Below are positions 43,501-54,416 of a stretch of 64,000 bases of DNA, piece after piece. Each line of letters starts with the position of its first letter. Positions within the stretch are counted from its first letter, which is position 1. The notes beneath the pieces are model-generated. The model did not search any database. It was not told where the DNA came from and saw only the letters and a list, made by a program, of their open reading frames with translations. Origin of the DNA: Pagrus major (taxonomy: Eukaryota > Chordata > Actinopteri > Spariformes > Sparidae); contig NC_133238.1 in NCBI RefSeq assembly GCF_040436345.1, forward strand, positions 1,488,501 to 1,552,500, written 5' to 3'. A program made the translations under genes and the position numbers.

Positions 43501-46500
43501 TGAATGTATTAGTGAAGAATATTTACATAAATGTCATCAGGAATGCATATTGCCGTGTAAATGGTTGGATACAGCTAAAGGAGAACTGTGGATTTGTAGC
43601 ACGTGTCATTCTAAGATTAGTAAGGGTGTGGTGCCACCTGAATGTACACTGAACAATTTGGCTGTTTGTCCCATTCCACCACAATTGGCGTGTTTGAATA
43701 GTTTAGAGCAACATTTGATTGCGTTGCATATTTTGTTTATGAAGATGTTGGCGTTGCCTAAAGGTGGGCAAAATGGAGTACATGGACCTGTAACTTGTGT
43801 TCCTGCAAATATTGTGCAGACGAGCAATTTGCTGCCACGTACAGACATGGAAGGATCTTTGTTGCCAGTAAAGTTGAAGCGGAAGCTTACCTATAAAGGA
43901 CATTATGAGTATCAGTTTGTTGATAGTATGCGTATAAGGCAGGCTTTGCAATATTTAAAACAGACAAATGTACATTATAAAGATGTAGAGTTTAATGAAG
44001 CATGGATAAACCAGTTCTGTAGGGAAAAGGATACTGATTGCAATTGTGATGGTGAAATATGTGCAGATGTTGGGGAAGATGAGCTTTTGCATGATAGACA
44101 ACAACATTGCATGTTCCAGGACACTTGTCTTATGCCTGTAGATATTGGTCAGGAAACACTGGATCAATATTTTGATGATATATTGAATGTTGCTCCAGCA
44201 GAAGGTAACTCTCCTGTCAGGTTGTTGTCTGATCATACAAATGAAGCAAAATGCTTCCCGGTGTTGTTTCCTAATGGATTTGGTACATATCGTGATAGTA
44301 GACAACATCGTTTGACTTTGTCACGTTACTTTAATAACAGGATTTTACATGCTGATGGGAGATTTGCACAAAATGTTGAATATATCTTTTTTGCTCAGTA
44401 CTTATCTGAGGTAGAACAGGTTGTGTCAAATGTATCGATAGCATTGCGGAAGGGTAAAGGAGGTGCTACATCTCAAAAAGTTAGCAAAAATTTATTGACT
44501 GATGAAGAATCTTTGAAGAAGTTGTTACAGTTTGATGATGGGTTTCGTTTTCTTAAACCCATTAGAGGTACCCCATCTTTTTGGCAGGGAGCCCAGCGCG
44601 ATTTGATGGCTTGTGTTCGTCAGTTGGGTGTGCCCACCTGGTTTTGTTCATTTTCTTCAGCTGACATGCGGTGGAAAAATCTCCTCAATAGTATTTTGAA
44701 GCAGGCAGGTAGAACAGAGACAGCTGAACAGTTAGAATGGGCAGATAGGTGTCAACTTTTGCGCGGCAATCCGGTCACTGCAGCCACAATGTTTGATTTT
44801 CGCTGGCATTGTTTTTTGAGAGAGGTGCTCATGTCTCCATGTAATCCTATTGGCAAAATAAAGGATTATTTTTATAGGGTGGAATTCCAGCAGCGTGGAT
44901 CACCACATGTTCACTGCCTCTTTTGGATAGAAAATGCCCCTATAATTGATAAAAACACAGATGAAGAGGTAGTTGAATTTATTGATCACTATGTGACATG
45001 TGAATTACCAGCACAGGATGAAACATTATTGGACATTGTTACATCTGTGCAACAACATTCAAAACGACATTCAAAATCTTGTAAAAAGAATAAAACTGTT
45101 TGTCGATTCAATTTTCCTAAGCCTCCGTCCGCAAAAACGTTTATTTCACGTCAAGTCACTGAAGAGGATGGCACAAAATCTTGTAAATGTAAGGTAGATG
45201 AAGAACAGAAATTGGACAGCTGTGCATGCAAAAATGAGGGGCAGAAAAAACCAGAGATCATGAAAAAAGAGATTGCAGTCGCCATTATGACAAAAATTAA
45301 AACAGCTCTTTCAGATGAGAATGCCAGTTTTGATAGTGTGCAACAGTTGTTTAGACATTTAGGACTAAATCAAAGTGTTTTTGAGGCTGCATACAATCGT
45401 GTTGGCAGGAAAACGCATGTTGTTTTGAAGAGGCAGGCGAACGAGGTTTGGATAAATCAGTATAGCAAACCGCTTTTAAAATGCTGGAATGCTAATATAG
45501 ACATCCAATATGTCGTTGATGCCTATGCTTGTGTCGTGTACATTATTTCTTACATCTCCAAGGCAGAAAAGGAGATGGGGTTGTTGTTAGGAAATGCTCA
45601 GAGGGAAGCAGCTAAAGAGGGTAATACAAGCGCGAAAGATGCATTGAAAAATTTAGGAAGTGTGTATTTACACAACAGGGATGTTTGTGCTCAAGAGGCA
45701 GTGTATAGATTGACAAACATGCATCTTAAGGAGTGCTCTAGGAAAGTTGTGTTTGTGCCAATTGGGGAGAACATAGTTAGAATGAGTTTGCCTTTAAGTG
45801 TGTTAAAACAAAAGGCATCATCACATGATTTTAACAATGATGATATGTGGATGAGGAATACTGTTGACAGGTACAAGAACAGGCCAAAGGATAGTACATT
45901 TAATGACATGTGTTTGGCAACATTTGCATCAGAGTATCGTGTTTTGAGTAAAAATGAAAGATGTGTCAATAGGGTTAAACTAAACAATAATTGTGGTTTT
46001 GTTGTGAAAAGAACACGTACGCAGCCTGCCGTTGTTCGTTACGTGCGGTTTTCAGAGACTAAGAATCCGGAATTGTTTTATCAGAGCATTTTGCAGTTGT
46101 TCCTGCCATATTGTAAAGACAGGCAGCTCAAACCACCAGGGTTTGAGACGTTTGAGCAGTTCTATAGTCATGGTCGTGTGAGATTAGGTGATAAATCGCT
46201 ACATTTAGTTAAAGCAGTTGTTGATCAGAACAGATGCAAATTTGAAAGAGATGCAGATGAGTTGGATGATATCCAAACTGGAATCAGTACTGACGGTGTT
46301 GTAGAAGATGCCTGGTGCGAGCTGTGCCCAGAGCAGGAGTTGGAGCGTTTAGAGTGTATAGAAGAACGTAGAGAGGTTGAGCAGATAGTGGACGAACATG
46401 TAGATAACATTCCAGATTTAGCAATAAACAATAAACATGTTGCACATTTAGAAAAAAGGAACAATGTCCTCTGCAGACATGACGGTTTGACTTTAGTTAG

Positions 46501-48607
46501 GTCTCTGAATGAGACACAGATGTGTATTTTTTATCAGATTAGGCAGTGGTGCTTAGATAGTGTAAATGGAGCAAAGCCAAATCCCATACATGTATTTATT
46601 ACAGGCGGTGCGGGTACAGGTAAGAGCCATTTGATCAAGGCTCTACAGTACGAGGCAATGAGGTTGTTGTCGAGAGTGTGTCGCGATCCGGACGACATTT
46701 GCGTTCTACTAACAGCTCCTACAGGGATAGCGGCGCACAATATAAGTGCACCTACTATTCACAATGCATTTAGTATTGGTAAAGATGTACGCTTACCTTA
46801 CACTCCATTGGGTGAGGAGAAGCTGAATTCTTTACGTGCTAAATATAGTAGCTTGCAGCTTTTGATAATAGATGAAATCTCCATGGTTGATCACAAACTA
46901 TTGGCTTATATCCATGGAAGATTAAGACAAATTAAGCAATGTGGTGACTATTCCCCGTTTGGAAATGTTAGTGTAATTGCAGTTGGAGATTTTTATCAGT
47001 TGCCTCCGGTGAAAGGAAAAGCTTTGTATTTAGATGATGTAGGTGTTGATTTGTGGTCTCACTTGTTTAAGATAGCAGAATTGAAAACAATCGTTCGTCA
47101 GAAAGATCAGGTATTTGCAGAGTTGTTGAACAGAGTTAGAACTCGTTCAAAAGGTACCCCTATGTTGGATGGCGACATTGAAATATTACAACGTTGTGAA
47201 ACCGGCAAAGACAGCTCAGCTTTACACATATTTCCCACAAATCGACAAGTAAATGAGCATAATGTACAGCAGTTGTTGAAGAGTTGTCCGGATTATGTTG
47301 AGATACAGGCTCAGGATTATGTGAACAGTAAGAAAACAGGCAAGCTTGAGTTGATAAGAGGACATCATTCCAGAGCATATGACACATGTCTGGATGAAAC
47401 ACTGCTTTTAGGGAAAGATGCCCGTGTAATGCTGTTTAAGAATTTAGATGTAGCGGACGGTCTAGTTAATGGGGTGTGTGGCACTGTCACACACATAGCT
47501 TATCCAGAGAATGACAGAACAAGGTTTCCTCAGACAGTGTATGTTAAATTTGATGACGCTAGGGTAGGCGTACAGAAGAGGAAACGCTGTGCATTTGCCT
47601 CTGCAGTAGAAATGGGTTCCACGGCCATTGGACCTGAAGAGGATAGGGTAACTACAAAGGGTGGAATGCGTAGGCAATTTCCACTGAAGCTTGCCTGGGC
47701 TTGTACAGTACATAAAGTACAAGGCTTAACAGTAGATGAAGCAGTAGTGTCGCTTGAAAGAATTTTTGCAGCTGGACAGGCGTATGTAGCTTTGAGTCGG
47801 GTTAGAAATTTGTCAGGGTTAGTGATTAGGGATTTTAAGGAGAAAGCCATCTATTGTAAGGAGACAATTAAAGATGCAATTGAAAACATGCCCCCCTTCA
47901 TGGTCAACAATATTACAAGGCACAAATTCAATACGCAGACCTTTACTGTGTTTTTGATGAACGTGCAGAATTTGACGCAACATGTATCTGATTTGGCATT
48001 GTGTACACAGCATTTGCAGCTTAACTGTATTGCTATTACAGAAACATGGCTGCCTGCAGTTTCGTCACTTGAAACTGTAAAGATGGACGGATATGTTTTT
48101 CATAATCAGCCAAGGAATTTGTCCTACAGTAGCAGCAACCCAATATTGACAGAAATTCAAGGCCAACAACATGGTGGAGTTGGCGTTTATAGTGCAGACA
48201 ATTTGGCATGTAATGTTCTCCAGGTACCAAATGTAAATTTAGAATGTTTGGTTTACCACTGCACTAAATACAACATATTGATGGCAGTAGTTTACAGACC
48301 ACCATCTTATCCCATGACTCTGTTTAAACAAAATTTAAGCAAATTACTGGATTGGCTGAATCCAAAAAGTGACACAATTGTTGTCATGGGAGATTTCAAT
48401 GACGACATTTTGAAAACATCATCAATCTCCAAATTTATGGCAAACAAAGGGTTCGTTCAATTTGTGAAACAAGCGACAACAGAAAACGGCACACTAATTG
48501 ATCATGTGTATGTGAAAACAACACATCATATTGTTGAATCATTAGTGGTGCCAACTTATTTCAGTGACCATGAGGGGATCATGTGTTCTTTGACATCTAG
48601 GACATAG
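37544..48607 (+). CDS. Helentron Rep/helicase polyprotein with SGNH, C76-like, OTU and endonuclease domains (11 coding exons)
   Basis: Coding exons: 37544-37652, 37797-37900, 38023-38295, 38443-38536, 38691-38758, 38862-39080, 39189-39248, 39348-39488, 39650-39691, 39799-39879, 39980-48607. All junctions are GT-AG and phases agree, giving 3272 residues. Domains in order: basic start [21 protein letters not shown]-like 72-230 (GDSH 77-80, PSNN 132-135, D215/H218); C76-like module 1 (C470, expected His replaced by Gly); C76-like module 2 (C699, D830, H832); OTU (DGNC with C1010, H1117); 18-residue basic repeats about 1212-1510; Cys-rich region from about 1535; Helitron-like N and Rep (HVH 2040-2042, Y2251, Y2255); Pif1 helicase (GGAGTGKS, K2612; DE 2695-2696; VALSRVRNL); EEP endonuclease (ITETWL, D3202, N3204, D3260, H3261). 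Rep nicks and joins at the ends, helicase unwinds; the proteases' roles are unknown. The final 8.6-kb exon is fully open. Confidence 0.88.
37901..37968. repeat. ATA/AAG microsatellite in the second coding intron
   Basis: The run 'gtataataataataat' grades into AAG repeats inside the intron between exons 37797-37900 and 38023-38295. The donor GT lies immediately before the repeat. Confidence 0.85.
42424..43314 (+). repeat. 54-bp coding tandem repeats (about 16 copies)
   Basis: Inside the last exon, units of 18 codons repeat with consensus [18 protein letters not shown]. The central copies (about 42590-43140) are nearly identical, while the outer ones are diverged. The product is a highly basic, probably helical segment between the OTU domain and the Cys-rich region. 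A nucleic-acid-binding or spacer role is a guess. Confidence 0.9.
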
Positions 48608-49565
48608 AAGAATAGTTAAGGACAACACCAAGAAATTTTTGTTTACTTTTTAGGAGATTTGTTTAATTCTATATTGTATTAAATATATTAAAAAAAACAA
48701 CAAAAACAAGACATGAAAAATAAAAAAAAGTTCTTTGATATGTTTAGTTATTTATATGTGCATGTTTCCTTATGAATTTTGTGTAAATATATAGTGTGTG
48801 TTCAATATAAAAAAAAATACAAAATAACAAAAATATATTAAAAAACTAAACAAAAGTTCTTCATAATGTGTAGTTATTGATATATGCATTTTTCCTTAGG
48901 AGTTCTGTGTAATTCTATATTGTGTGTTCAATATAAAAACATTAAAATAACACACAAAAAACTGTTAGATATAAAAAAGGGTTTTCTTTCCTGCATTACA
49001 ACAGCATTTTTAACTAAAACATGTTATTACAAATAGTAATAATTATTCTAATCACTGATCTCAATTCTACACATTTGGATTCTCATAAGTAAAACATTTT
49101 ATTGAAAAAGATTGAGCTCATATATAGCACTTACTATACTGCAGTAATTGCATAATATCATTTGCTGCAAGTCATATGCTGTTGCTAATGGAGGTTTTGC
49201 TTTACCTTTCATGTAGCCTCAAAAAGCAAAAGGCACTGGTAATGGTACTCCTGGTTTACTGGGATGGGGTTCGATTCCCTGCAATGTCCTGCTGATTTTT
49301 TGGCATTTACATGAAAGCCAATATTTTACTCGATTACATTTATAATAACTGTCACTAAAAGTCGATAACACAAAATCTACATGAAATTGAATACATAAGA
49401 ATATTTTCCTAACAATGACAGTGGTTTCTTTTCCTGGAGCACTTTAACTAAAACATTTGTCATACAAACCACTTATTGAATATAACTATAATTACATGGT
49501 CATCCACAAGTGGTGTCCAAAATGAAGAACATGATTATTGAGATGCAAACTGTGTTTTATTCGTC
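48608..49565 (+). other. 3' UTR and AT-rich tail of the Helentron gene with 126-bp repeats
   Basis: AT-rich sequence with AATAAA at 48719-48724, a likely polyadenylation signal. Diverged tandem repeats of about 126 bp start at 48730 and 48856 ('gttctt...atgtgtagttatt'), with a weaker copy before them. No further coding region up to the point where family right-end sequence resumes. Confidence 0.6.
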
Positions 49566-51576
49566 TTGGGGCTTGTTCATGCAACACCTTCCATTGAGGA
49601 ATCAAAAGTGAAGGCACTCAATTCGTTCTTGCGCCATTTAGCAATAAAAGCGCCACCTATTGGCCAATTTTCACCAAATGTAGTAGAATCTGTCATTGGG
49701 CCATGGAGTACAATGTGTTGACAACAGTATGAAGGCAATACTTGTTTTATATTTTGACCGTTGTTTGGACTATCACAATTTTTTTAATAACCTTTTGGCA
49801 GGAGGATCCACAGATGCTGTGTGCAAAGTTTGGTGAAAATCACAGAAATTGCTTTGGAGGAGTTAGAAAAAGTAGGTTTGCAGCATTATGCAAATCTGCA
49901 AATGGAAAAATAGTGCAAAAGTGGGCGTGACCTACATCACGAAATTCAGCTGTATGCATGGAAAACATAGATATGAAGTTTAACAACATGTGCCATTGTA
50001 TGTGGGAGTTATTAGGCAAAAACTGTTTTGTGTTGATGATAGCGCCCCCTGCTGGTCAGTTTTGGTGTGTGAGTTACAGATGCCAGTCTATACCACCCCA
50101 ATCAGTTTCATATCCATAAGTGTTATGGTGTGGGCACAGTGCCACTTATAAAATGAAACTGCCACCAGAGCGCCACCTAGTGTCAGATCGATAACACCTT
50201 CGTCAGCTGTCCTCAGGAGGCCATTGGCAATGAGTGTACCAAGTTTCGTGTTAATCCGACCAACCGATGTCGAGATATAAAATACTTCAATTTAAATAGC
50301 GCCACCTAGTGGTCATGGGCCAAGATTTTGCACAGAGCCCTAGAGGCTCATGGGGAAGTACTGTCCTGAGTTTCATGTCATTCGGACACACCAATGTGGA
50401 GATATGCAACACTTCCTGTTTTGACCCGAATCCACAGGAAGTTGTTATTTAATAACTTGAGTATTCTTTGGCGTATCAAAATTCTCTTAATAACTTTTTG
50501 CCAGAAGGGTCCACTGATGCTGTGTGCAAAGTTTGGTGAAAATCGGTGAAATTGCCTGGGAGGAGTTGGAAAAAGTAGGTTTGCGACATTTCGCGAGCTA
50601 GCGAAAAAAAACGCTAGGCGCAAATGGGCGTGGCCTATATCAGGAGATTCAGCAAGATTCACTGAACGCGTGGATATAAGGTTCTTGAATGTGCGACAAA
50701 GTATGTGGGAGTTATTAGGCAAAAACGGTTTGTGTTAATGATAGCGCCACCTGCTGGTCATTTTTGGTGTGTGAGTTACAGGGGTCGGTCTATACCACCC
50801 CTGTCAATTTCATATCCATAAGTGTTATGGTGTGGGCACAGTGCCAAATATAAAAAGAAACTGCCACCAATGCGCCACCTAGTGTCAGATCGGTAACACC
50901 TTTGTCAGCTGTCCTCAGGAGGGCAGTGGCAATGAGTGTACCAAGTTTTGTGTTAATCCAACCAATCGATGTCGAGATATGAAATAGTTCAATTTAAAGA
51001 GCGCCACCTAGTGGTCATCAACCAAAATTTAGCACAGCCTTAGGGCCTCATGAGGAAGTAAGATCCTGAGTTTGACGTCATTCGGACACACCAATGTGGA
51101 GATATGCAACACTTCCTGTTTGGAACGAAATCTGCAGGAAGTTGTTATTTAATAACTTGAGTATTGTTTGGAATACCAAATTTCTTTTAATAACTTTTTG
51201 TCAGAAGGGTCCACAGATATTGTGTGCTAAGTTTGGTGCAAATCAATGAAATTGCCTGGGAGGAGTTCGAAAAAGTAGATTTGCGACATTTCGCGAGCTA
51301 GCGAAAAAAAACGCCACACAAATGGCCGTGGCCTATATCAGGAGATTCAGCAGAATTCACAGAACGCGTGGATATAAGGTTTTTGAATGTGCAACAAAGT
51401 ATATGGGAGTTATTAGCCAAAACACACTTTCCTTGATTGTAGCGCCACCTAGTGGTGAAAATTCTGAACGACAACAGATTATAAAATTTTTCGCCAGGTT
51501 TGATCTATATTCCAAGTTTGGTGACTTTTGGGGTATGTTCAGGCAGTGAAAAATGCGATCATTACGGACAAAGGAA

Positions 51577-51616
<40 letters not shown>
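49566..51616 (+). repeat. Right-hand body of the Helentron family in the 18-kb copy
   Basis: Starts 'ggggcttgttcatgcaac' and follows the same order of words as the short array copies ('gcgccacctagtggtca', 'gtgggcgtggcctacatcac', 'tatgtgggagttatta') with its own substitutions. It ends in an AAT microsatellite (about 51577-51616). Non-coding. Confidence 0.88.
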
Positions 51617-51617
<1 letters not shown>

Positions 51618-51618
<1 letters not shown>

Positions 51619-51770
51619 CATTACAATTACAATAGGGTCCTCGCAGTTTCACTGCTCGGGCCCTAATAATAATCATTACAAAAACAATAGGGTCCTTGCA
51701 GTTTCACTGCTCGGGCCCTAATCATTCGAAAAACAATAGGGACCTCGCAGGTTCCCTGCTCGGGCCCTAA
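51618..51770 (+). repeat. Three diverged right-terminal hairpin blocks ending in CTAA
   Basis: Blocks begin with 'tcatt' at 51618, 51673 and 51722 and end in CTAA at 51666, 51721 and 51770. The first two have the stem 'gggtcct(c/t)gcag' / 'ctgctcgggccc', the third the standard 'gggacctcgcagg' stem. Unlike the triplet at 33621-33774 they differ from each other, so this triplication is older or independent. Confidence 0.85.
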
Positions 51771-51916
51771 TAACTACGGTGTTGAACTAAACTACAAGAG
51801 TGATTTATTAGCCCGGTTGAAAGTGGCAACAAGGTAAAGGCTTATGGTACATTTATGTTTGTGTTGAAATTTAAGTTTGTTTTATGTAAAGTAAAGCTAA
51901 ATGCCACAAGCTAATT
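51771..51916. other. Right host flank of the array
   Basis: Short unique-looking stretch with no gene recognised. Confidence 0.4.
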
Positions 51917-52039
51917 ATAGTGGGTTTTCACGGCATGTCATCACAGCGTCATCAAACTGGAAGTCGCCATATTGGAGGTACTCAGCAGGTAAACAAAGCG
52001 CACGCACTCAAGCAGATCCCGAACGTCGAACAAAAGGAA

Positions 52040-52237
52040 ATGGTGAATTATTGCCGTGTTTTTGGCTGTACCAATCGGTCAGACCGTGAAAAACATTTGG
52101 AGTTTTATAGACTGCCAAAAGTTACAACAAATCAGGGAGAACAATGTCAAAAGTTATCAGAGGAAAGGAGGCGCTTGTGGTTAGCGAAGCTAAACCAGGA
52201 TCTACGAGGCAAAAATCTGGACAACATCCGAATTTAA
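52040..52237 (+). pseudogene. THAP zinc-finger domain, truncated
   Basis: From the ATG at 52040: MVNYCRVFGCTNRSDREKH, then FYRLPK and RRRLWLAKLNQDLRG, then a stop after DNIRI. This is the first two thirds of a THAP (C2CH) DNA-binding finger: the CxxxxC pair, the LP motif and the Trp are present. The second zinc pair (C..H) is missing where the frame stops, so the copy is broken or cut at an exon end. Confidence 0.72.
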
Positions 52238-52406
52238 TCGGTGTGTTTAAACTGTTTAAATTTGTTTAAACTGTGGTCTGTGGACTAATGCATATCAAAC
52301 TGGAGGTCCTTGAAATGAAAAACCCTTGGCTAACGTTACACCTTGGGTATTCATGATATCATACAGTTAAGGTTAGGTTGATTAAAGACGTTATTGCATT
52401 ACTTAC

Positions 52407-52763
52407 TTTGGCCTTCACAACACATCTGTCGTTGATGACTTGATACTGCATCTCCCTCACCCATCCACACACCATCTGGTTATAGGCCTCCAAACTTTTA
52501 TAAGGTTTAAGGTCTTCCGCTGTGTATGGGCTTGGCGAGAAAACCAGGTAGTTGATGATATCAGGATACGCAATAGACGGAAGACTCTCCGGGTCGTCAT
52601 TGATCCAAGACGAGGGAGCCAACTCGTATGGATCTGCACCACCAATAAACCGTAACTTTTCCAAATATCGTGCCCCTTCCTGCGGAGCAAGTCCTTCTCT
52701 GTATGCCTTTGCATCTATAACACATTTTGAGGAGCTTTTCTGTGGTTTCGGACATTTATCCAT
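52407..52763 (-). CDS. First exon of a transposon accessory protein (YqaJ/SWIM type, partial)
   Basis: On the minus strand an ATG at 52763 opens 119 codons ending at the donor 'GCCAAA|gtaagt'. The text MDKCPKPQKSSSKCVIDAK, SIAYPDIINYLVFSPSPYT and KPYKSLEAYNQMVCGWVRE matches my memory of the N-terminal region of YqaJ-exonuclease/SWIM proteins encoded by Harbinger-type fish elements. No downstream exon was found in the window. It may be a real first exon or a leftover; no stop or frameshift interrupts it. Confidence 0.5.
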
Positions 52764-52847
52764 CGCAGTGTTTACCTCCGAGTGCCTCCAATATGGCCGC
52801 GCATCCGGGTTACTGCCCAGAACGTGACGTAGGTGAAAACCCTCTAT

Positions 52848-53417
52848 AGATGTATGGACTAATGGGTTTTTATTTGTTTTTATTTTAGCTCTTATGTTGT
52901 TGTTGTTGGTCATAAAGAATTGCTTCGAGGAATAAAATACTTCAGACCACCACCAGTAAAAGCTTCATTAATTTTAACTGGCGCTACACTACTATTTGCA
53001 ACACACACACAGTAACTTTGACGAGTGGTTAACAACACCGTCGGGTAAACTCACCGTCTTAATATTACCTTTTCAATGCTGTTTGCATTGGCTGAGAACT
53101 ATAGGGATGCAGGCGATGAGCAGTGACAGCAAGCGGGAAGAGCGAAGAGGGATCGGTTATCCTGCCACCCTGGCTTGCTTGAGGCACTGAATTGAATTGA
53201 ACGTGCGAAGCATTTGGCTAGGAGGGGCAGGTGGGCAAGGGTGTTAAAATGTAGTGCTCTGATTGGCCAAAAGCTTTTCACTCCACTTACACGCAGATCG
53301 TTCTGGCTCAGCGGCAGAATCAACTTCATAGATTGAACTTGCATAGAAACTGAAACCGGCGAACTGTGAGATGCAACAAAATACGTACCTGAAGAGCAGC
53401 AAGTCGTACAAGCGTAC
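52848..53417. other. Intergenic, no gene recognised
   Basis: No coding or repeat content recognised; two short GAATT direct repeats near 53190. Confidence 0.4.
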
Positions 53418-53829
53418 TTAAAGGGGAATTGCCATTTTTTACAACCTGGACCTTATTTCTAGCATAAAATACGATCATTTACTCACCCAGATAACTTTGG
53501 TGTCATTTGGAGTCGTTTGGACGAAATTAGATCCAGTGGAGCGCCGCGTATATAAATTATATATCCATATAATGCGAGTGATTGGGGCACCGAAGTGCAG
53601 CCTCTATATAACGCATTATCTGCCGCGAAACTAGTTCATTTCACCAATATTTTGTTATGATACACTAGTACTATTCCCCTCTGAGTCCGGGCTTGCCTGT
53701 TATCAACAACCGGGGTCTGTAGGTTGACCTACTAACCTCTGACCTGGATGATGTCATCTCTGAGTGCCGCGCGCACCCGCGACAGCCAGCTTGTTTACCT
53801 GTAGTTTGCTACTGCTAGTTTTTTGCAAC

Positions 53830-53955
53830 ATGGCTGAATATTTTTCCGATTCTGGGGTGGTGGACGATGACTTTGTTTATGATGGACATCCTTACCATTT
53901 TGAGCCAGAGTACATGGATGAGGAGCTCGTTGAAAGCAGGATGCGGAGGCAGTGA
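53830..53955 (+). pseudogene. P2X7-tail-like zinc-domain exon, left-arm copy
   Basis: From the ATG at 53830: MAEYFSDSGVVDDDFVYDGH, then YHFEPEYMDEELVESRMRRQ, stopping at a TGA. The right-arm copy has Arg at that point and stays open, so the stop is a point change in this arm. Acidic N-terminus of a transposon-encoded protein, role unknown. Confidence 0.55.
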
Positions 53956-54416
53956 GAGGAACAGCTGGCCAAAGAACAACAAACGGCTGCACGTCCGCGA
54001 GTAGATGGTAACTGGTGGTGTTCTTTGGCTGGGTCTTCCAGTTGACTTTCGGGACACGAAAAAAAGTCTACCACAGCCCGGTTTATCATTGAATGGAAAT
54101 CCTCCAGTGTTGTGATACAGACATTTATTGAGACATCCAGACGCGTATCTCCTGGCCTCAAATCCCACTCTGAGCAACAGAGGCATTCCTCCTCTGTTGT
54201 CATAGATGAACATTGTCCACAAGAACACCACCAGTTACCATCTACTCGCGGACGTGCAGCCATTTGTTGTTCTTTGGCCAGCTGTTCCTCTCTCTGCCTC
54301 CGCATCCTCCTTTCAACGAGCTCCTCATCCGTGTACTCTGGCTAAAAACGGTAAGGACGTCCATCATAAACAAAGTCATCGTCCACCACCTCAGAATCGG
54401 AAAAATATTCAGCCAT
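53892..54416 (-). pseudogene. P2X7-tail-like zinc-domain exon, right-arm copy
   Basis: Minus-strand reading starts at the ATG near 54416 (YFSDSEVVDDDFVYDG), has a stop near 54342, and is then open to 53892: RRQREEQLAKEQQ, GNWWCSCGQCSSM, EEECLCCSEWDLRPGD and TLEDFHSMINRAVVDFF. The WCSCG.C ... EC.CC.E pattern resembles the zinc-binding C-terminal domain of P2X7 receptors, which is widespread in transposons. The reading frame runs back into the left arm, where it is antisense and meaningless. Confidence 0.55.

Larger units (their letters stand above)
21413..51770 (+). mobile_element. Head-to-tail array of eight Helentron-type (rolling-circle) elements
   Basis: Eight starts of the same left end ('attaaa(g/a)ctgcaagcag') occur in the same orientation at 21413, 23490, 25251, 26782, 28491, 30200, 31909 and 33774. 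Short copies run left end to right body with no spacer; right-terminal hairpins ending in CTAA appear only at 25201-25251, 33621-33774 and 51618-51770. The last copy carries a Rep/helicase gene. The family fits a Helentron on several points: a terminal hairpin followed by CTAA, inverted repeats placed asymmetrically (25 bases from the left edge, 3 bases from the right), GC-rich minisatellites near the left end, and no target duplication. Assigning the short repeats to this family is inference from the shared ends. Confidence 0.75.
33774..51770 (+). mobile_element. 18-kb Helentron-type element with coding capacity (last array copy)
   Basis: 33774-33896 is the family's left end with its minisatellite, stopping at 'gctgctgtcggggc'. 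The family sequence resumes at 49566 ('ggggcttgttcatgcaac') and continues to the terminal hairpins at 51770. Between them lie 15.7 kb with a promoter, a spliced Rep/helicase gene and its 3' UTR. Either this is the full-length autonomous element and the short copies are internal-deletion derivatives, or a coding element inserted into a short copy. The shared 'ggggc' at both junctions fits both readings. I prefer the first, because the inner junctions have no Helitron-type ends and the outer ends do. Confidence 0.65.
51917..52847. mobile_element. ISL2EU/Harbinger-like element, about 927 bp, with two inward-facing gene starts
   Basis: Element 51919-52845. Both ends begin AG(T/A)GGGTTTTCAC and are flanked by AT. 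Further in, both arms share 'gccatattggagg' followed by 'tcagcaggtaaaca' on the left and 'tcggaggtaaaca' on the right. The left arm starts a THAP-domain frame on the + strand; the right arm starts another conserved exon on the - strand. A THAP-bearing transposase plus a YqaJ-type accessory protein is, to my knowledge, the plan of ISL2EU elements, so this looks like an internally deleted copy keeping both first exons. Confidence 0.6.
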
